Origin: Thermoplasmata archaeon
Lineage (GTDB): Archaea > Thermoplasmatota > JAKEGO01
Assembly (NCBI GenBank): GCA_022615805.1
Contig: JAKEGO010000007.1
Location: forward strand, 1-30,795
Direction of reading: 5' to 3'
Length of the DNA: 30,795 nucleotides
Positions within the stretch are counted from its first letter, which is position 1. Every line of letters begins with the position of its first letter. Shown here one piece after another: positions 14,944 to 22,996 of this stretch. A program made the position numbers and the translations under genes. Under the pieces are notes generated by a model that was not told where the DNA came from, searched no databases, and was given only the letters and a program-made list of their open reading frames with translations.

Positions 14944-14987
14944 CCGGCCGACCTGGGTGGATCGGGGATGCGTTCCGGAGATCTTTC

Positions 14988-15278
14988 TCAGACGTAGAAC
15001 ACCATGGCGTGGGGGACACCGTCCACAGTGAGGACGCGCGAGCGGTCGACGAGTCCGCAGGCCGCCGCCGCATCGATGCACCTCTTGCCGACGAGGTTGA
15101 TGTTGGTCGCCTGGGCGAAGATGGCGGGGAGGGCGTCCTCGGCCACGATCTCCCCCCGGTAGAAGTCTCCGACCTCGAGCTTCAGCTTCCCGTCGCGGAA
15201 GGTCCTCCCGAGGAGCTCCTCGTCGCAGGCGGCGAGGACCATCTCGTTCTGGGAGCGGTAGAAGCGGACGCTGATCAT
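14988..15278 (-). CDS. DUF424 family protein
   Basis: This 96-residue protein matches the archaeal DUF424 family (COG2412): VLAACDEELLGRTFRDGKLKLEV near the start, then an INLVGKRCIDAAAACGLV helix and a GVPHAMVFYV ending. Function is unknown. Its ATG lies one base beyond the mcm stop codon, so it is co-transcribed and probably translationally coupled to mcm. No transmembrane segment or metal motif is seen. Confidence 0.88.
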   Translation of the reverse strand: MISVRFYRSQNEMVLAACDEELLGRTFRDGKLKLEVGDFYRGEIVAEDALPAIFAQATNINLVGKRCIDAAAACGLVDRSRVLTVDGVPHAMVFYV

Positions 15279-15279
15279 G

Positions 15280-17382
15280 TCATGCCCTCGTCGTCCTGTA
15301 GATGCCGGCCTTCGGCTCGTAGACGGTCCCCTCCTCCTTGAGGTTGTAGAGGAGCATCTCGAGCTCCTTCCTCTCGATGCCGGTGCCGCCGGCCTCGAGG
15401 ACGAGCGTGTCCCACGGGATGCCGTCGGGCCCCGCGTCCTGTATCATCGAGTAGAGCTTGCCCTGCTTCTCCACCCTCGTGCGCGGCACGCCCGTCGTGA
15501 TTATGTCGATATCGATCGTCCCCTCCTCCGACATCGCGACCCTCCGGAGGTAGTTCTCGAGGATATCGATCGCGCGCTTGGCGTCGCTCTCCTCGACGGT
15601 GTCGGCGAGGCGGACCCTGGCCGAAGCCTCGGCTATCCGCACTATCGACTCGAGCTGCCTCGCCGTGATGGCGACCCCCTCGCCGCTGTAGGACATCCTC
15701 ATCATGACGAAATAGTCCTTGATGCGCTCCATCGCCTCCGGCGTCAGCGTCGGGAAGATGTTCCTCCGGGCGTACGCGAGGTACTTCCTCATGAACTCAG
15801 GCTCGATCGGCGGCTTGATCGCCTCGACCCCCTCGATCTCCCCGGTCTCCCCGAGGGCACGTGCCCTCGCGATGCGCTCCGCGACCAGCGTCGCCTTCAG
15901 GATGTGGCGGGCGAGGGCGCCGTCAGTCTCGGGATCGGGTTTGTCGGCGAGCGGGAAGATGACGTCGAACCTCGTGATCAGCGGGAGGGGGAGGTCGATC
16001 TGCTCGATGATGGTCTTGAACTTGTCGAACCGGCCGTGCTTCGGGTTCGCCGCTGCGAGTATGGACGTGCGGGCCTGCAGCGTCGCCGTGATGCCCGCCT
16101 TGGCCACGCTGATCGTCTGCTGAGCCATCGCCTCGTGCATGCTGCTCCTGTCCTCCGCCTCCATCTTGTCGATCTCGTCGATGCACGCCATGCCCTTGTC
16201 GGCAAGGACGAGGGCGCCAGCCTCGAGCTTCCACCGCCCATCGCCCATCTCGTCGGGCACGGCGGCGGCGGTCAACCCCGCCTTGGTCGCCGCCTGCCCG
16301 GACGCGTAGATGCCGCGGGGTGAGAGGTGGGCGAGGTAAACGAGGATCTGCGACTTCGCGGTGCCGGGGTCGCCAACGAGGAGGACGTGGATGTCGCCGC
16401 GGATGCGGGTGCCGTCGGGCGCGACCTTTGGGACGCCGCCGAAAAGCTGGAGCGCGAGCACCTCCTTCTCCATCTTCATGCCGTAGATCGTCGGGGCGAT
16501 GGAGGCGGTCATCTTGGCGTTGAGCTCGGGGTCCCTTGCAAGCTCCTTGATCCTCTGGACCTCCTCGTCGGTTATTTCGACGTCCTCGAAGTCCTTCTCC
16601 TCCAGCTCGATCCCGTTGACGTCGAGGTAGATGTTGAACGTCGTTGGGTGGGCGCGCTGGTTCCTCGGCGGCGTCGCCATAAGGACCCCGTTGAGGATGA
16701 CCTTGTTGCCCGGGTTTATCGTGCCGGTGATCTCCTTCTCGAGGTACGTCGTCAGCCGCTGGGGCTGCTCGCCGCCGCGGAGGTCCTCGGGGGATTCCTG
16801 GACCTCGATGCGCTGGGTGTCGATGAAGATCGAGTCCTCGGGCGAGAGGCGGAAGCGGGTCGTCCCCGCGGTCTTCTGGCACGATGCGCACTGCGTCGGC
16901 TCGCGGAACTCCATCCGCCCCTGCTCCTCGAACGTGACGTGCCCGCACCTGAGGCACCTGAAGGCGCCGATGTGGAGGCGCGGCCTCACCTGCACGGTGT
17001 TCTTCACGAGACCCTTGATGGAGATGAACCTGTTGAGGTGGTGGAGCCTGAGATCGCGTATCTCGACCCGGGTCAGGAGGGCGGGCAGCTCCTTGACGCG
17101 CAGGTTGACCTCGAGCTTCTGGCCGAGCTCCTGGATGTGGTCGACGGCATCCTGCGGGACGAGACGCAGGATGGCGGTCTCGCCGGCGGGGATGACCCGT
17201 GCGGGCTTCTCGAGAAGATCCTGAGCGAGCTCCTCGTCGTAGACGAGGATCTCGGGGTAGGGGACATAGAGCGACTGCTGCTCAGGATAGTTGTCGCATA
17301 TCTCGGCGATGGCCGCCGTGTATCCCCTCGTCCTGAGGAAGTCGTTCCACTTCTTCAGCAGGACCTCTTGAGTCGCCCCCAT
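15280..17382 (-). CDS. mcm: Replicative DNA helicase MCM
   Basis: This 700-residue protein is the single archaeal MCM, the hexameric 3'-5' helicase that unwinds DNA ahead of the replication fork. Visible are a zinc-binding motif CLRC...CASC (Cys143, 146, 165 and 168), Walker A GDPGTAKSQ (337-345), Walker B MACIDEIDKM (398-407), sensor-1 region AANPKHGRFD, the arginine-finger region LITRFDVIF (Arg471), and a C-terminal winged-helix region. Motifs are continuous, so there is no intein. The length is usual for euryarchaeal MCM. A weak TATA-like element is centred about 29 bp upstream of the ATG. DUF424 follows directly. Assignment is certain. Confidence 0.98.
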   Translation of the reverse strand: MGATQEVLLKKWNDFLRTRGYTAAIAEICDNYPEQQSLYVPYPEILVYDEELAQDLLEKPARVIPAGETAILRLVPQDAVDHIQELGQKLEVNLRVKELPALLTRVEIRDLRLHHLNRFISIKGLVKNTVQVRPRLHIGAFRCLRCGHVTFEEQGRMEFREPTQCASCQKTAGTTRFRLSPEDSIFIDTQRIEVQESPEDLRGGEQPQRLTTYLEKEITGTINPGNKVILNGVLMATPPRNQRAHPTTFNIYLDVNGIELEEKDFEDVEITDEEVQRIKELARDPELNAKMTASIAPTIYGMKMEKEVLALQLFGGVPKVAPDGTRIRGDIHVLLVGDPGTAKSQILVYLAHLSPRGIYASGQAATKAGLTAAAVPDEMGDGRWKLEAGALVLADKGMACIDEIDKMEAEDRSSMHEAMAQQTISVAKAGITATLQARTSILAAANPKHGRFDKFKTIIEQIDLPLPLITRFDVIFPLADKPDPETDGALARHILKATLVAERIARARALGETGEIEGVEAIKPPIEPEFMRKYLAYARRNIFPTLTPEAMERIKDYFVMMRMSYSGEGVAITARQLESIVRIAEASARVRLADTVEESDAKRAIDILENYLRRVAMSEEGTIDIDIITTGVPRTRVEKQGKLYSMIQDAGPDGIPWDTLVLEAGGTGIERKELEMLLYNLKEEGTVYEPKAGIYRTTRA

Positions 17383-17407
17383 GGGATTACCGGAACGGGC
17401 AAAGGGG

Positions 17408-17415
17408 TCTTAACG
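17408..17415 (-). promoter_or_regulatory. Weak TATA-like element for mcm
   Basis: The minus strand reads CGTTAAGA, centred about 29 bp upstream of the mcm ATG. The match is weak, but its position fits the other promoters. Confidence 0.3.
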
Positions 17416-17477
17416 GTTGTGGGTGGAGGAGGGCGAATATGGCCGCCCGCCGACGAGCGGCTTCCGGAGCCCGGATC

Positions 17478-17903
17478 TCAACGCGTGTCGAACGGCACCT
17501 CGAAGGTCATCCCGAGGACCTCCACGGTGACGGAGCCGGCTGCGTCCCAGTTCGTCCCGATGGCGAGGCTGTCCACGTGGAGGATGACATCGACCTGCGA
17601 GGTCTTCATCGCCGGGACGTCCGCCTCCTTCTCGAGCGAGACCGGGCCGATGCGCTCGCCGTCCAGGTAGGCCACCGCATCCACCTCCTTCAGCGTGCCG
17701 CCGATGATGTTGGGATTCTTGACATCGAGGGTGACGTACACGTCGACCGTCCCGGAACCGCGCCTGACATCGGTCACGGTCGCCGACTGGACCTCCGGTT
17801 CCTTCAGCGTCGCCACGATGAGGGCGAGGATGAGCAGAACGACGACGATCCCGACGACCGTCCACTTGAACCACGGCTTCTCCCACATCTCCTTCAGTCC
17901 CAT
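17478..17903 (-). CDS. LEA14-like (WHy/LEA_2 domain) membrane-anchored protein
   Basis: This 141-residue protein has a single membrane segment (about 11-33, KWTVVGIVVVLLILALIVATL) and then a beta-sandwich domain beginning VDVYVTLDVKNPNIIGG, the mark of LEA14/WHy proteins. The globular part would sit outside the cell. Archaeal members are of unknown function; plant homologues are linked to desiccation and stress. The frame is open upstream to 18062, but a TATA box at 17929 and the fold both support the ATG at 17903. It is a single-gene unit between mcm and the cysS-pgp operon. Confidence 0.8.
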   Translation of the reverse strand: MGLKEMWEKPWFKWTVVGIVVVLLILALIVATLKEPEVQSATVTDVRRGSGTVDVYVTLDVKNPNIIGGTLKEVDAVAYLDGERIGPVSLEKEADVPAMKTSQVDVILHVDSLAIGTNWDAAGSVTVEVLGMTFEVPFDTR

Positions 17904-17928
17904 GGCAGCGATGATCCCGTTAAGGCAT

Positions 17929-17936
17929 GTTAAAGC
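17929..17936 (-). promoter_or_regulatory. TATA box for the LEA14-like gene
   Basis: GCTTTAAC on the minus strand is centred about 29 bp upstream of the ATG at 17903, predicting a leaderless message. Confidence 0.5.
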
Positions 17937-18012
17937 TTGTGGACATCGTTTGACGATGGGGCGCCCGCGTTCGCGAGGCGCATCCACTCCCCGGTCCCGG
18001 AGCGGGACCGGT

Positions 18013-18735
18013 TCAACGGCTCCCTTCGAGGACGAACTCCCTGACGGCCTCGGCGAACCCATCCCCGTAGGTCAGCCGGGTCACGTGGTCGGCGACCGCC
18101 TTCAACTGGTCCCTGGCGTTCGCGACGGCGACGCCGAACCCCACGGCCTCGAGCATCGCGACGTCGTTGCCGGCGTCCCCGACCGCCATCACGTTCTCCA
18201 GGGGCACGCCGAGCAGTCGGGCGGCCTTCACGACGCCCACGCCCTTGTCGACTCCCTTCTGGACGATGTGCGTCCCGTAGCCCGTGTCGTAAATCCGTAT
18301 GCCGAGGCCGGAGAGTTCCGGGTCGGCCTCCAGGGCCTCGATGATCTCTCCGAGGAACTCGACGTTCTCGAAGACGACCTCGTTGCGGCGCCACTGGTCG
18401 GTGTAGAGCCGCTTGATGTCCCATCGCCGGCGCAGCACCTCGAACGCCCTCCGCGCCACGTCGCCGTCCGCCATGTCGTGGTCACGTTTGCGGTACGAGA
18501 CGAGACACCCGTTCTCGGCGACGACCGGGCCGCTGGTCCCGATGAACCGCTGCAGTGCCCAGGCGATGGGGAGGACGTTCCCGCTCGCGATGATGACGGG
18601 GACTCCCGCCTCCTCGGCCGCACGGATGGCGTCGATGGCCGCCGTGCTGATGTGCCGGCTCCTGTCCGTGATCGTCCCGTCGACGTCCGCCGCGATGGCC
18701 CGGATCGCCGGGTGCGCCCCGGAGACCACTGTCAC
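18013..18735 (-). CDS. pgp: HAD phosphatase, archaeal phosphoglycolate phosphatase type
   Basis: This 240-residue HAD-superfamily phosphatase resembles the Thermoplasma TA0175 phosphoglycolate phosphatase. Motif I is ADVDGTITD (Asp17 nucleophile, Asp19), motif II lies in PVIIASGN, and motif IV is GDAGNDVAML; a C2-type cap occupies the middle. It would hydrolyse 2-phosphoglycolate, often formed in DNA repair or by oxygenation reactions. The ATG overlaps the cysS stop as ATGA, so the two genes are co-translated. A Cof-type sugar phosphatase with another substrate is possible. Confidence 0.85.
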   Translation of the reverse strand: MTVVSGAHPAIRAIAADVDGTITDRSRHISTAAIDAIRAAEEAGVPVIIASGNVLPIAWALQRFIGTSGPVVAENGCLVSYRKRDHDMADGDVARRAFEVLRRRWDIKRLYTDQWRRNEVVFENVEFLGEIIEALEADPELSGLGIRIYDTGYGTHIVQKGVDKGVGVVKAARLLGVPLENVMAVGDAGNDVAMLEAVGFGVAVANARDQLKAVADHVTRLTYGDGFAEAVREFVLEGSR

Positions 18736-20150
18736 CGCGCCTCCGTCGGCGGAAGCCTCGTCAGAACGATCCTGGTGTAACCCTTCGCGTCCTGGAGCAT
18801 CACGCCCTCGGCCGCGAGGGAGTCGCGTATCGCGTCGGAGGCCCTGAAGTCCCTCCTCGCGCGAGCGGCCTCCCTCTCAAGCGCCCGCCCCTCGAGGGCT
18901 GCCTCGTCGTGCGGGACCGGCGCGAGTATGCCAAGGACGTTGTCGATCAGCTCGTAGGCGGTCATCGCCGAGGCCAATCCGTGGCGGGACAGGGATTCGA
19001 TGCGTTCGTTCAACGACCGCGTGAACTCGAAAACGGCTGCGATGGCCTCGCGGGTGTTGAAGTCGTCGTCCATCGCGGCGTCGAATGCGGCGTCCAGCGC
19101 CTCGACGGCGTCGACGAGGTCGTCGTCCCCGTCGAACGGCCACCTCGCGGCGTCGAGCAGCCCCAGCACCCTCCGGGCCTGGTGGTAGGCGTTGAATATG
19201 CGCAGGTACCCCTCGGTGGCCTCGTCGAGGGCCTGGTGGTTGAAGTCGAGCGGCTTGCGGTAGTGGGTGTTCAGCAGGAAGAACCTCAGTATCATCGGGT
19301 GGTAGTGCTGCAGGAGGTCGCGGACCGTCACGGTGTTGCCGAGGGACTTGCTCATCTTCTCCTGGTCGATGGTGAGCCACCCGTTGTGAAGCCAGTATCG
19401 GACGAACGGCACCGTGCCCGTTGCCTTCTCTGCCTGCTGGATCTCGTTCTCGTGGTGCGGGAAGATGAGGTCGTGGCCGCCGCCGTGGATATCGATGGTG
19501 TCGCCGAGGTACGCCGTGGACATCGCGGAGCACTCGATGTGCCACCCCGGTCTGCCGCGGCCCCACGGGCTGTCCCACCATGGCTCGCCCTCCTTCGACG
19601 CCTTCCATAGCGCGAAGTCGAGGGGGTCGCGCTTCCGCTCGTCGGGTTCGACCCTCGCGCCTGCCCTGAGCTCGTCGACCGAGTGGCCTGAGAGCTTGCA
19701 GTAGTCGTCCGAAGCCCTTATATCGAAGTAGACGTCGCCTCCAGACGCGTACGCGTGCCCGTTCTCGATCAGCGTCTCTATCATCGAGATCATCTCGGGA
19801 ATGTGCTCGGACGCTTTGGGCGCGAAGTCCGGCGGGGTGACGTTGAGGGCGCGCTGGTCCTCGAGGTAGGCCTCGGTGTAGGACTGCCCCACGGCGGAGA
19901 ACGGCCTCCCTTCCGCGGCGGACCGCTCGATGATGCGGTCGTCGACGTCCGTGATGTTCTTCACGAACCGGACGCGGTGCCCGCTGTACGACAGGTAGCG
20001 GCGGATGACATCGAACACTACGTCCGCCCTGCCGTTGCCGATGTGGATGTAGTTGTAGACCGTCGGCCCGCAGACGTACATTGTGACCGGATCACCCGCG
20101 GGCTCGAAGGGCTCCTTCGTCCTCGTCATGGTGTTGTGGACGCGCAGCAT
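18732..20150 (-). CDS. cysS: Cysteinyl-tRNA synthetase
   Basis: This 472-residue class I synthetase attaches cysteine to tRNA(Cys). Seen are MYVCGPTVYNYIHIGNGRA with the zinc-ligand Cys27 and the HIGH-type motif (36-39), GWHIECSAM (Cys207), GGGHDLIFPHHENE (His232, Glu236) completing the zinc site, and KMSKS (265-269). Length is typical. Its presence indicates direct Cys-tRNA formation instead of sole reliance on the SepRS/SepCysS route. The strong TATA box at 20172 is 26 bp upstream of the ATG. pgp follows with a 4-nt overlap. Confidence 0.97.
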   Translation of the reverse strand: MLRVHNTMTRTKEPFEPAGDPVTMYVCGPTVYNYIHIGNGRADVVFDVIRRYLSYSGHRVRFVKNITDVDDRIIERSAAEGRPFSAVGQSYTEAYLEDQRALNVTPPDFAPKASEHIPEMISMIETLIENGHAYASGGDVYFDIRASDDYCKLSGHSVDELRAGARVEPDERKRDPLDFALWKASKEGEPWWDSPWGRGRPGWHIECSAMSTAYLGDTIDIHGGGHDLIFPHHENEIQQAEKATGTVPFVRYWLHNGWLTIDQEKMSKSLGNTVTVRDLLQHYHPMILRFFLLNTHYRKPLDFNHQALDEATEGYLRIFNAYHQARRVLGLLDAARWPFDGDDDLVDAVEALDAAFDAAMDDDFNTREAIAAVFEFTRSLNERIESLSRHGLASAMTAYELIDNVLGILAPVPHDEAALEGRALEREAARARRDFRASDAIRDSLAAEGVMLQDAKGYTRIVLTRLPPTEAR

Positions 20151-20171
20151 CGAAACGGGATTGAGGAGGAC

Positions 20172-20182
20172 GATATAAAAGG
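20172..20182 (-). promoter_or_regulatory. TATA box for cysS-pgp
   Basis: On the minus strand CTTTTATATCG, preceded by a C/G context, is a strong TATA element centred 26 bp upstream of the ATG at 20150. Confidence 0.65.
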
Positions 20183-20276
20183 TTCTACCGTCCTATCGCA
20201 GACCGGGAGGGGCCCCTCCGCCGCGGTCGGAGCTCCGACCGGTGATAACCTCTTCGAAATTGTATCTTTCGACAAG

Positions 20277-20287
20277 ATTATAATATA
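20277..20287 (+). promoter_or_regulatory. TATA box for the beta-helix surface protein
   Basis: ATTATAATATA lies in an AT-rich patch (20251-20310) unlike the surrounding high-GC DNA. It is centred about 37 bp from the ATG at 20319, giving a leader near 10 nt. Confidence 0.55.
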
Positions 20288-20318
20288 GTAATTCGATGAC
20301 AATAATGATGGGATATCC

Positions 20319-21605
20319 ATGAACAAGCCCTGGACGGCAGGTATGTTGCTCGTCCTGGCCGCCCTGGTCGCGGGCCGTGTCGAAGGAGCGACGTGGGTGG
20401 TCGACGACGACGGTGGCGGTTGGGAGGATTTCACGTCGATACAGGATGCCATCGACGCTGCCTCCGCGAACGACACCATCACGGTCTACGCTGGAACGTA
20501 CTTCGAGAGCCTTTCCGTCGACGTGACGGTCCATCTGATCGGCAACGGCAGCGCCGACACCGTCGTCGATGCCAGCGGCTCCGGCGATGTCATCGCGATC
20601 GGCGCGCCGCACGTCAACATCTCCGGGTTCAACATCACCGGTTCGGGGGGAGTGTCCAGCGACGCCGGCATCCACGTCTCCTCCAATTTCAACACCATTA
20701 AGGACTGCGACGTCGTCGGCAACGGCCAGTACGGTCTCTATGTCTCCAGGCAGAACGGGAACGTCATCGAAGATTGTGCGATATCGTACAACGCAAATAG
20801 CGGCATCTACTCCGAACGCTCGAACCTGAACGTCTATCGGGGCAACGACTGCTCGAACAACGGCGAGTACGGCATCTACATCTATTTCAGTTCGTTCCAC
20901 AACGTGATCGACCAGAACACATGCGATAGGAACACCATCGGTATCTTGCTGTGGTTCGGCAGCGAGAACAACACCCTTGAAGGGAACACGTGCAGGGACA
21001 ACGACGAGGCCGGCATCGAGCTCTCTCATTCGGACAACAACGACGTGCTTAACAACACCTGTACCGGCAACGCCGTGGGCCTCAGGACGACCCAGTCGGA
21101 TGGCCACCTGATAACCGGGAACAATCTCTCGTCCAACTCATACGGCTTCGACATGGAGAGCACGGACCTCTGCACGATCTCGAACAACACCATCTCGAGG
21201 AACGTCAATGACGGCATCAACATCGCAGGCTCGAACGACAACGAGTTCTCGTACAACGAGATCTTCGGCAACGGCGGCTACGGCATCTACATCGACAGCG
21301 GATCCGGCAACACCGTCCACCACAACAACTTCGCGAACAACGGCGGGACATCGTCCCAGGCCTACGACGGCGCGAACAACGCGTGGGACGACGGATCGAC
21401 CGGCAACTACTGGTCGGACTACAGCGGCTCCGGTACCTATACCGTCGATGGGACAAACGGCTCGACCGACGACTTCCCCCAGGTAGAGCCGATCATCACG
21501 TCGTCGCCCGAACACGTCCCCGAATGGAGCGTGTTGGTGTTCGTGATGGCCACCCTGGTCGCCCTGTTCGCACGGAGGCGGCGGAGCTTACCCCTGCGCC
21601 GTTGA
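20319..21605 (+). CDS. Secreted parallel beta-helix (NosD/PbH1) protein with PEF-CTERM-like anchor
   Basis: This 428-residue protein starts with a signal peptide (about 1-23, hydrophobic MLLVLAALVAG) and continues with DDFTSIQ-type NosD repeat entry motifs (WEDFTSIQDAIDAA). Residues about 85-340 contain many PbH1-type turns such as GNTCRDND, NNTISRN and NNFANN, forming a right-handed beta-helix rich in Asn, Ser and Gly. The C-terminus has VPEWSVLVFVMATLVALFARRRR: a short PEW motif, a hydrophobic stretch and an Arg cluster, like PEF-CTERM signals cut by archaeosortases. It is therefore likely surface-anchored, heavily exposed and possibly glycosylated at its many N-x-S/T sites. The ligand, perhaps polysaccharide, is unknown. 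Confidence 0.85.
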   Translation: MNKPWTAGMLLVLAALVAGRVEGATWVVDDDGGGWEDFTSIQDAIDAASANDTITVYAGTYFESLSVDVTVHLIGNGSADTVVDASGSGDVIAIGAPHVNISGFNITGSGGVSSDAGIHVSSNFNTIKDCDVVGNGQYGLYVSRQNGNVIEDCAISYNANSGIYSERSNLNVYRGNDCSNNGEYGIYIYFSSFHNVIDQNTCDRNTIGILLWFGSENNTLEGNTCRDNDEAGIELSHSDNNDVLNNTCTGNAVGLRTTQSDGHLITGNNLSSNSYGFDMESTDLCTISNNTISRNVNDGINIAGSNDNEFSYNEIFGNGGYGIYIDSGSGNTVHHNNFANNGGTSSQAYDGANNAWDDGSTGNYWSDYSGSGTYTVDGTNGSTDDFPQVEPIITSSPEHVPEWSVLVFVMATLVALFARRRRSLPLRR

Positions 21606-21673
21606 AAACGGGGCACAATGCGCTTCCTTCATAAAGAAGACGATGTTTTCTACGCATTTCCACAGGAAGTAAA

Positions 21674-21683
21674 CCTTATAAAC
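21674..21683 (+). promoter_or_regulatory. TATA box upstream of a possible small gene
   Basis: CCTTATAAAC is a good TATA match in a region without annotated genes. Transcription would start near 21705, upstream of the GTG at 21733. Confidence 0.45.
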
Positions 21684-21732
21684 CGCGAGTTCCATCGGGG
21701 CTCTCCGGCCCCCGGGCCGTGGATGGGATGAC

Positions 21733-21840
21733 GTGCCTTTGAGGAGCGCGAGAGGACTCGCGGTGTTGGCGTTGGCCTTCGGTCTCATGTCGCTCGGAGT
21801 GGCGATAATGATCGGAATGGTCTCGCTGGCATCGGCATGA
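21733..21840 (+). CDS. Possible 35-residue hydrophobic membrane peptide
   Basis: A GTG-initiated frame encodes 35 residues: a short basic start (MPLRSARG) and then about 25 hydrophobic residues (LAVLALAFGLMSLGVAIM and on), ending at TGA 21838-21840. That is one membrane-spanning helix with a positive-inside N-terminus. A TATA box lies at 21674. No good ribosome binding site is visible, and small hydrophobic frames can arise by chance in high-GC DNA, so this remains a candidate. Confidence 0.35.
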   Translation: MPLRSARGLAVLALAFGLMSLGVAIMIGMVSLASA

Positions 21841-21920
21841 TAGTTGGTCGACAGGAAGCAGACCGCACGGCCCGCGCCTTCCATAGTAACACTTAAGAAC
21901 GCCCCTGGTTATGAGGTCCG

Positions 21921-22020
21921 GGCAGTAAATGTCCAGGGTTGGAACGTTGCCTCGAGGATGATCCCTCACTGACCTGGCCGGTGTCGTCGCCGGGATCCGG
22001 CGGTGACACCTTCCTTTATT
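21921..22020 (+). ncRNA. Candidate structured RNA
   Basis: A TATA-like CACTTAAGAA near 21890 predicts a transcript starting at about 21920. The following 90 nt can fold: CCAGG (21933-21937) with CCTGG (21973-21977), enclosing GAGG (21954-21957) with CCTC (21964-21967), followed by a 14-bp hairpin at 21980-22010 and the T-rich TTCCTTTATT. No known RNA family was recognised. Open frames in it are trivial in size. The boundaries are estimates. Confidence 0.3.
21980..22016 (+). terminator. 14-bp hairpin followed by a T-rich tract
   Basis: GGTGTC (21980-21985) pairs with GACACC (22005-22010) and CGCCGG (21988-21993) with CCGGCG (21997-22002), with two G-U wobbles between them and a GAT loop. TTCCTTTATT follows. 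It may end the upstream transcript or be the 3' domain of an RNA. Confidence 0.45.
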
Positions 22021-22191
22021 GTGTTCGGGCCAGGCATCGACATCCATTCCCGTTCGGTTCCGGTCACGGGGCTTCCGCTCTCCGTCGCTGTACACGAGCC
22101 TCCGTCACGAAGCCAAGAGCGAGCGGGCGACCTGTCGCCTGGTCGGTCCTCGTCCCTTCTTGTGCGGGCGGTCCGGGCGCGTCCGCCCAAC

Positions 22192-22200
22192 CTTTTTAAA
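22192..22200 (+). promoter_or_regulatory. TATA box for tRNA-Ser
   Basis: CTTTTTAAA lies about 27 bp upstream of the first base of the tRNA, the standard spacing for archaeal tRNA promoters. Confidence 0.65.
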
Positions 22201-22222
22201 GCCGTCAGGGGTTAATGGCCGG

Positions 22223-22308
22223 GCAGAGGTAGCCTAGTCCGGCCAAGGCGCCGGCCTTGAAAGCCGGTGGTGCCTAGCACCTCGAGGGTTCGAATCCCTC
22301 CCTCTGCG
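22223..22308 (+). tRNA. tRNA-Ser (anticodon TGA)
   Basis: The 86-nt sequence folds as a class II tRNA. The acceptor stem is GCAGAGG (22223-22229) with CCTCTGC (22301-22307), and the discriminator base is G22308. The anticodon stem CCGGC/GCCGG holds the loop CTTGAAA with anticodon TGA, reading TCA and likely TCG codons. A long variable arm, typical of Ser tRNAs, precedes GAGGGTTCGAATCCCTC, the T arm. CCA is not encoded and no intron interrupts the anticodon loop. An MBL-fold gene starts 21 nt downstream. Confidence 0.96.
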
Positions 22309-22329
22309 CATCAGTCAAGAGGCATCGAC

Positions 22330-22995
22330 ATGAGGGAACTGGAGATCGATGGCTGCCGCATTGAATGGCTCGGCCACGCGAGCTTCCGCATCTCATCTGG
22401 GTCCACGGTCGTCTACATAGACCCATTCGTACTCGACGCGGACCCGCCCGAGGCGGATGTCGTGATCGCCACGCACGACCACTTCGACCACTGCCACACG
22501 GAGAACATCGCTGGCATCGCCGGCAAAGGCACGCGCATCGTGACGACCACGAAGGGGGCGGTCAAGTTCTCCACGGGCGTCCGGGGCATCAGGGCGGGGG
22601 ACCGCATCGATGTGGGAGGGATCGCCGTGTCGGCGGTCCACGCGTACAATGTGAACAAGTTCCGTGCGCCAGGGCAGCCCTTCCACCCCCGGGGGGAGGG
22701 CATCGGCGTCGTCGTCGACATCGGAGGCATCCGGGTATACCACTCCGGGGACACCGACTGCATCGACGAGATGGATGGCCTCGCGGGGATGTCCATAGAC
22801 GTCGCACTCCTCCCGATCGGCGGCAAGTACACGATGGACGCGGCCGAGGCCGCCATCGCCGTGAAGAAGGTCCGGCCGCGCATGGTCGTCCCGATGCACT
22901 TCGGCACCCTCGCCGAGACGAGTGGGGACATCGACCTCTTCGTTCGGCGGGTCGGCGACGCTGCCGAGGTCGTGGTCCTGGAGCAGAAGGGTTGA
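22330..22995 (+). CDS. Metallo-beta-lactamase-fold hydrolase (UPF0173-like)
   Basis: This 221-residue protein has the dinuclear metal motif THDHFDHCH (His49, Asp50, His51, Asp53 and His54), an N-terminal EWLGHASFRI strand, YHSGDTDCIDEM providing a further ligand, and VVPMHFGT near the end, as in the UPF0173/YtkL group of soluble MBL hydrolases. Substrate is unknown. The frame opens upstream inside the tRNA region, but the ATG at 22330 begins the domain correctly. No separate TATA box lies between it and tRNA-Ser, so it may be read from the tRNA promoter, and raSEA follows after one base. Confidence 0.88.
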   Translation: MRELEIDGCRIEWLGHASFRISSGSTVVYIDPFVLDADPPEADVVIATHDHFDHCHTENIAGIAGKGTRIVTTTKGAVKFSTGVRGIRAGDRIDVGGIAVSAVHAYNVNKFRAPGQPFHPRGEGIGVVVDIGGIRVYHSGDTDCIDEMDGLAGMSIDVALLPIGGKYTMDAAEAAIAVKKVRPRMVVPMHFGTLAETSGDIDLFVRRVGDAAEVVVLEQKG

Positions 22996-22996
22996 G

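Larger units (their letters stand above)
21606..22191. other. Gene-poor 586-bp stretch between the surface protein and tRNA-Ser
   Basis: No large gene is convincing in this stretch. It holds two TATA-like elements (21674-21683 and about 21890-21899), a possible tiny membrane-protein gene, and a possible structured RNA ending in a long hairpin at 21980-22010; these are listed separately. Between about 22020 and 22190 I see nothing I can support. Confidence 0.5.

Noticed and set aside
15280..17382. Intein in MCM
   Set aside because: Walker A, Walker B and arginine-finger regions follow at normal spacing and the length is usual.
21588..21884. A 98-residue open frame on the minus strand
   Set aside because: No start-site signals or family features, it overlaps the end of the surface-protein gene, and the plus strand carries the TATA box.
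21911..21975. Box C/D guide RNA
   Set aside because: GATGAT and CTGA are present but only six bases apart, leaving no room for a guide; a matching C/D' pair was not found.
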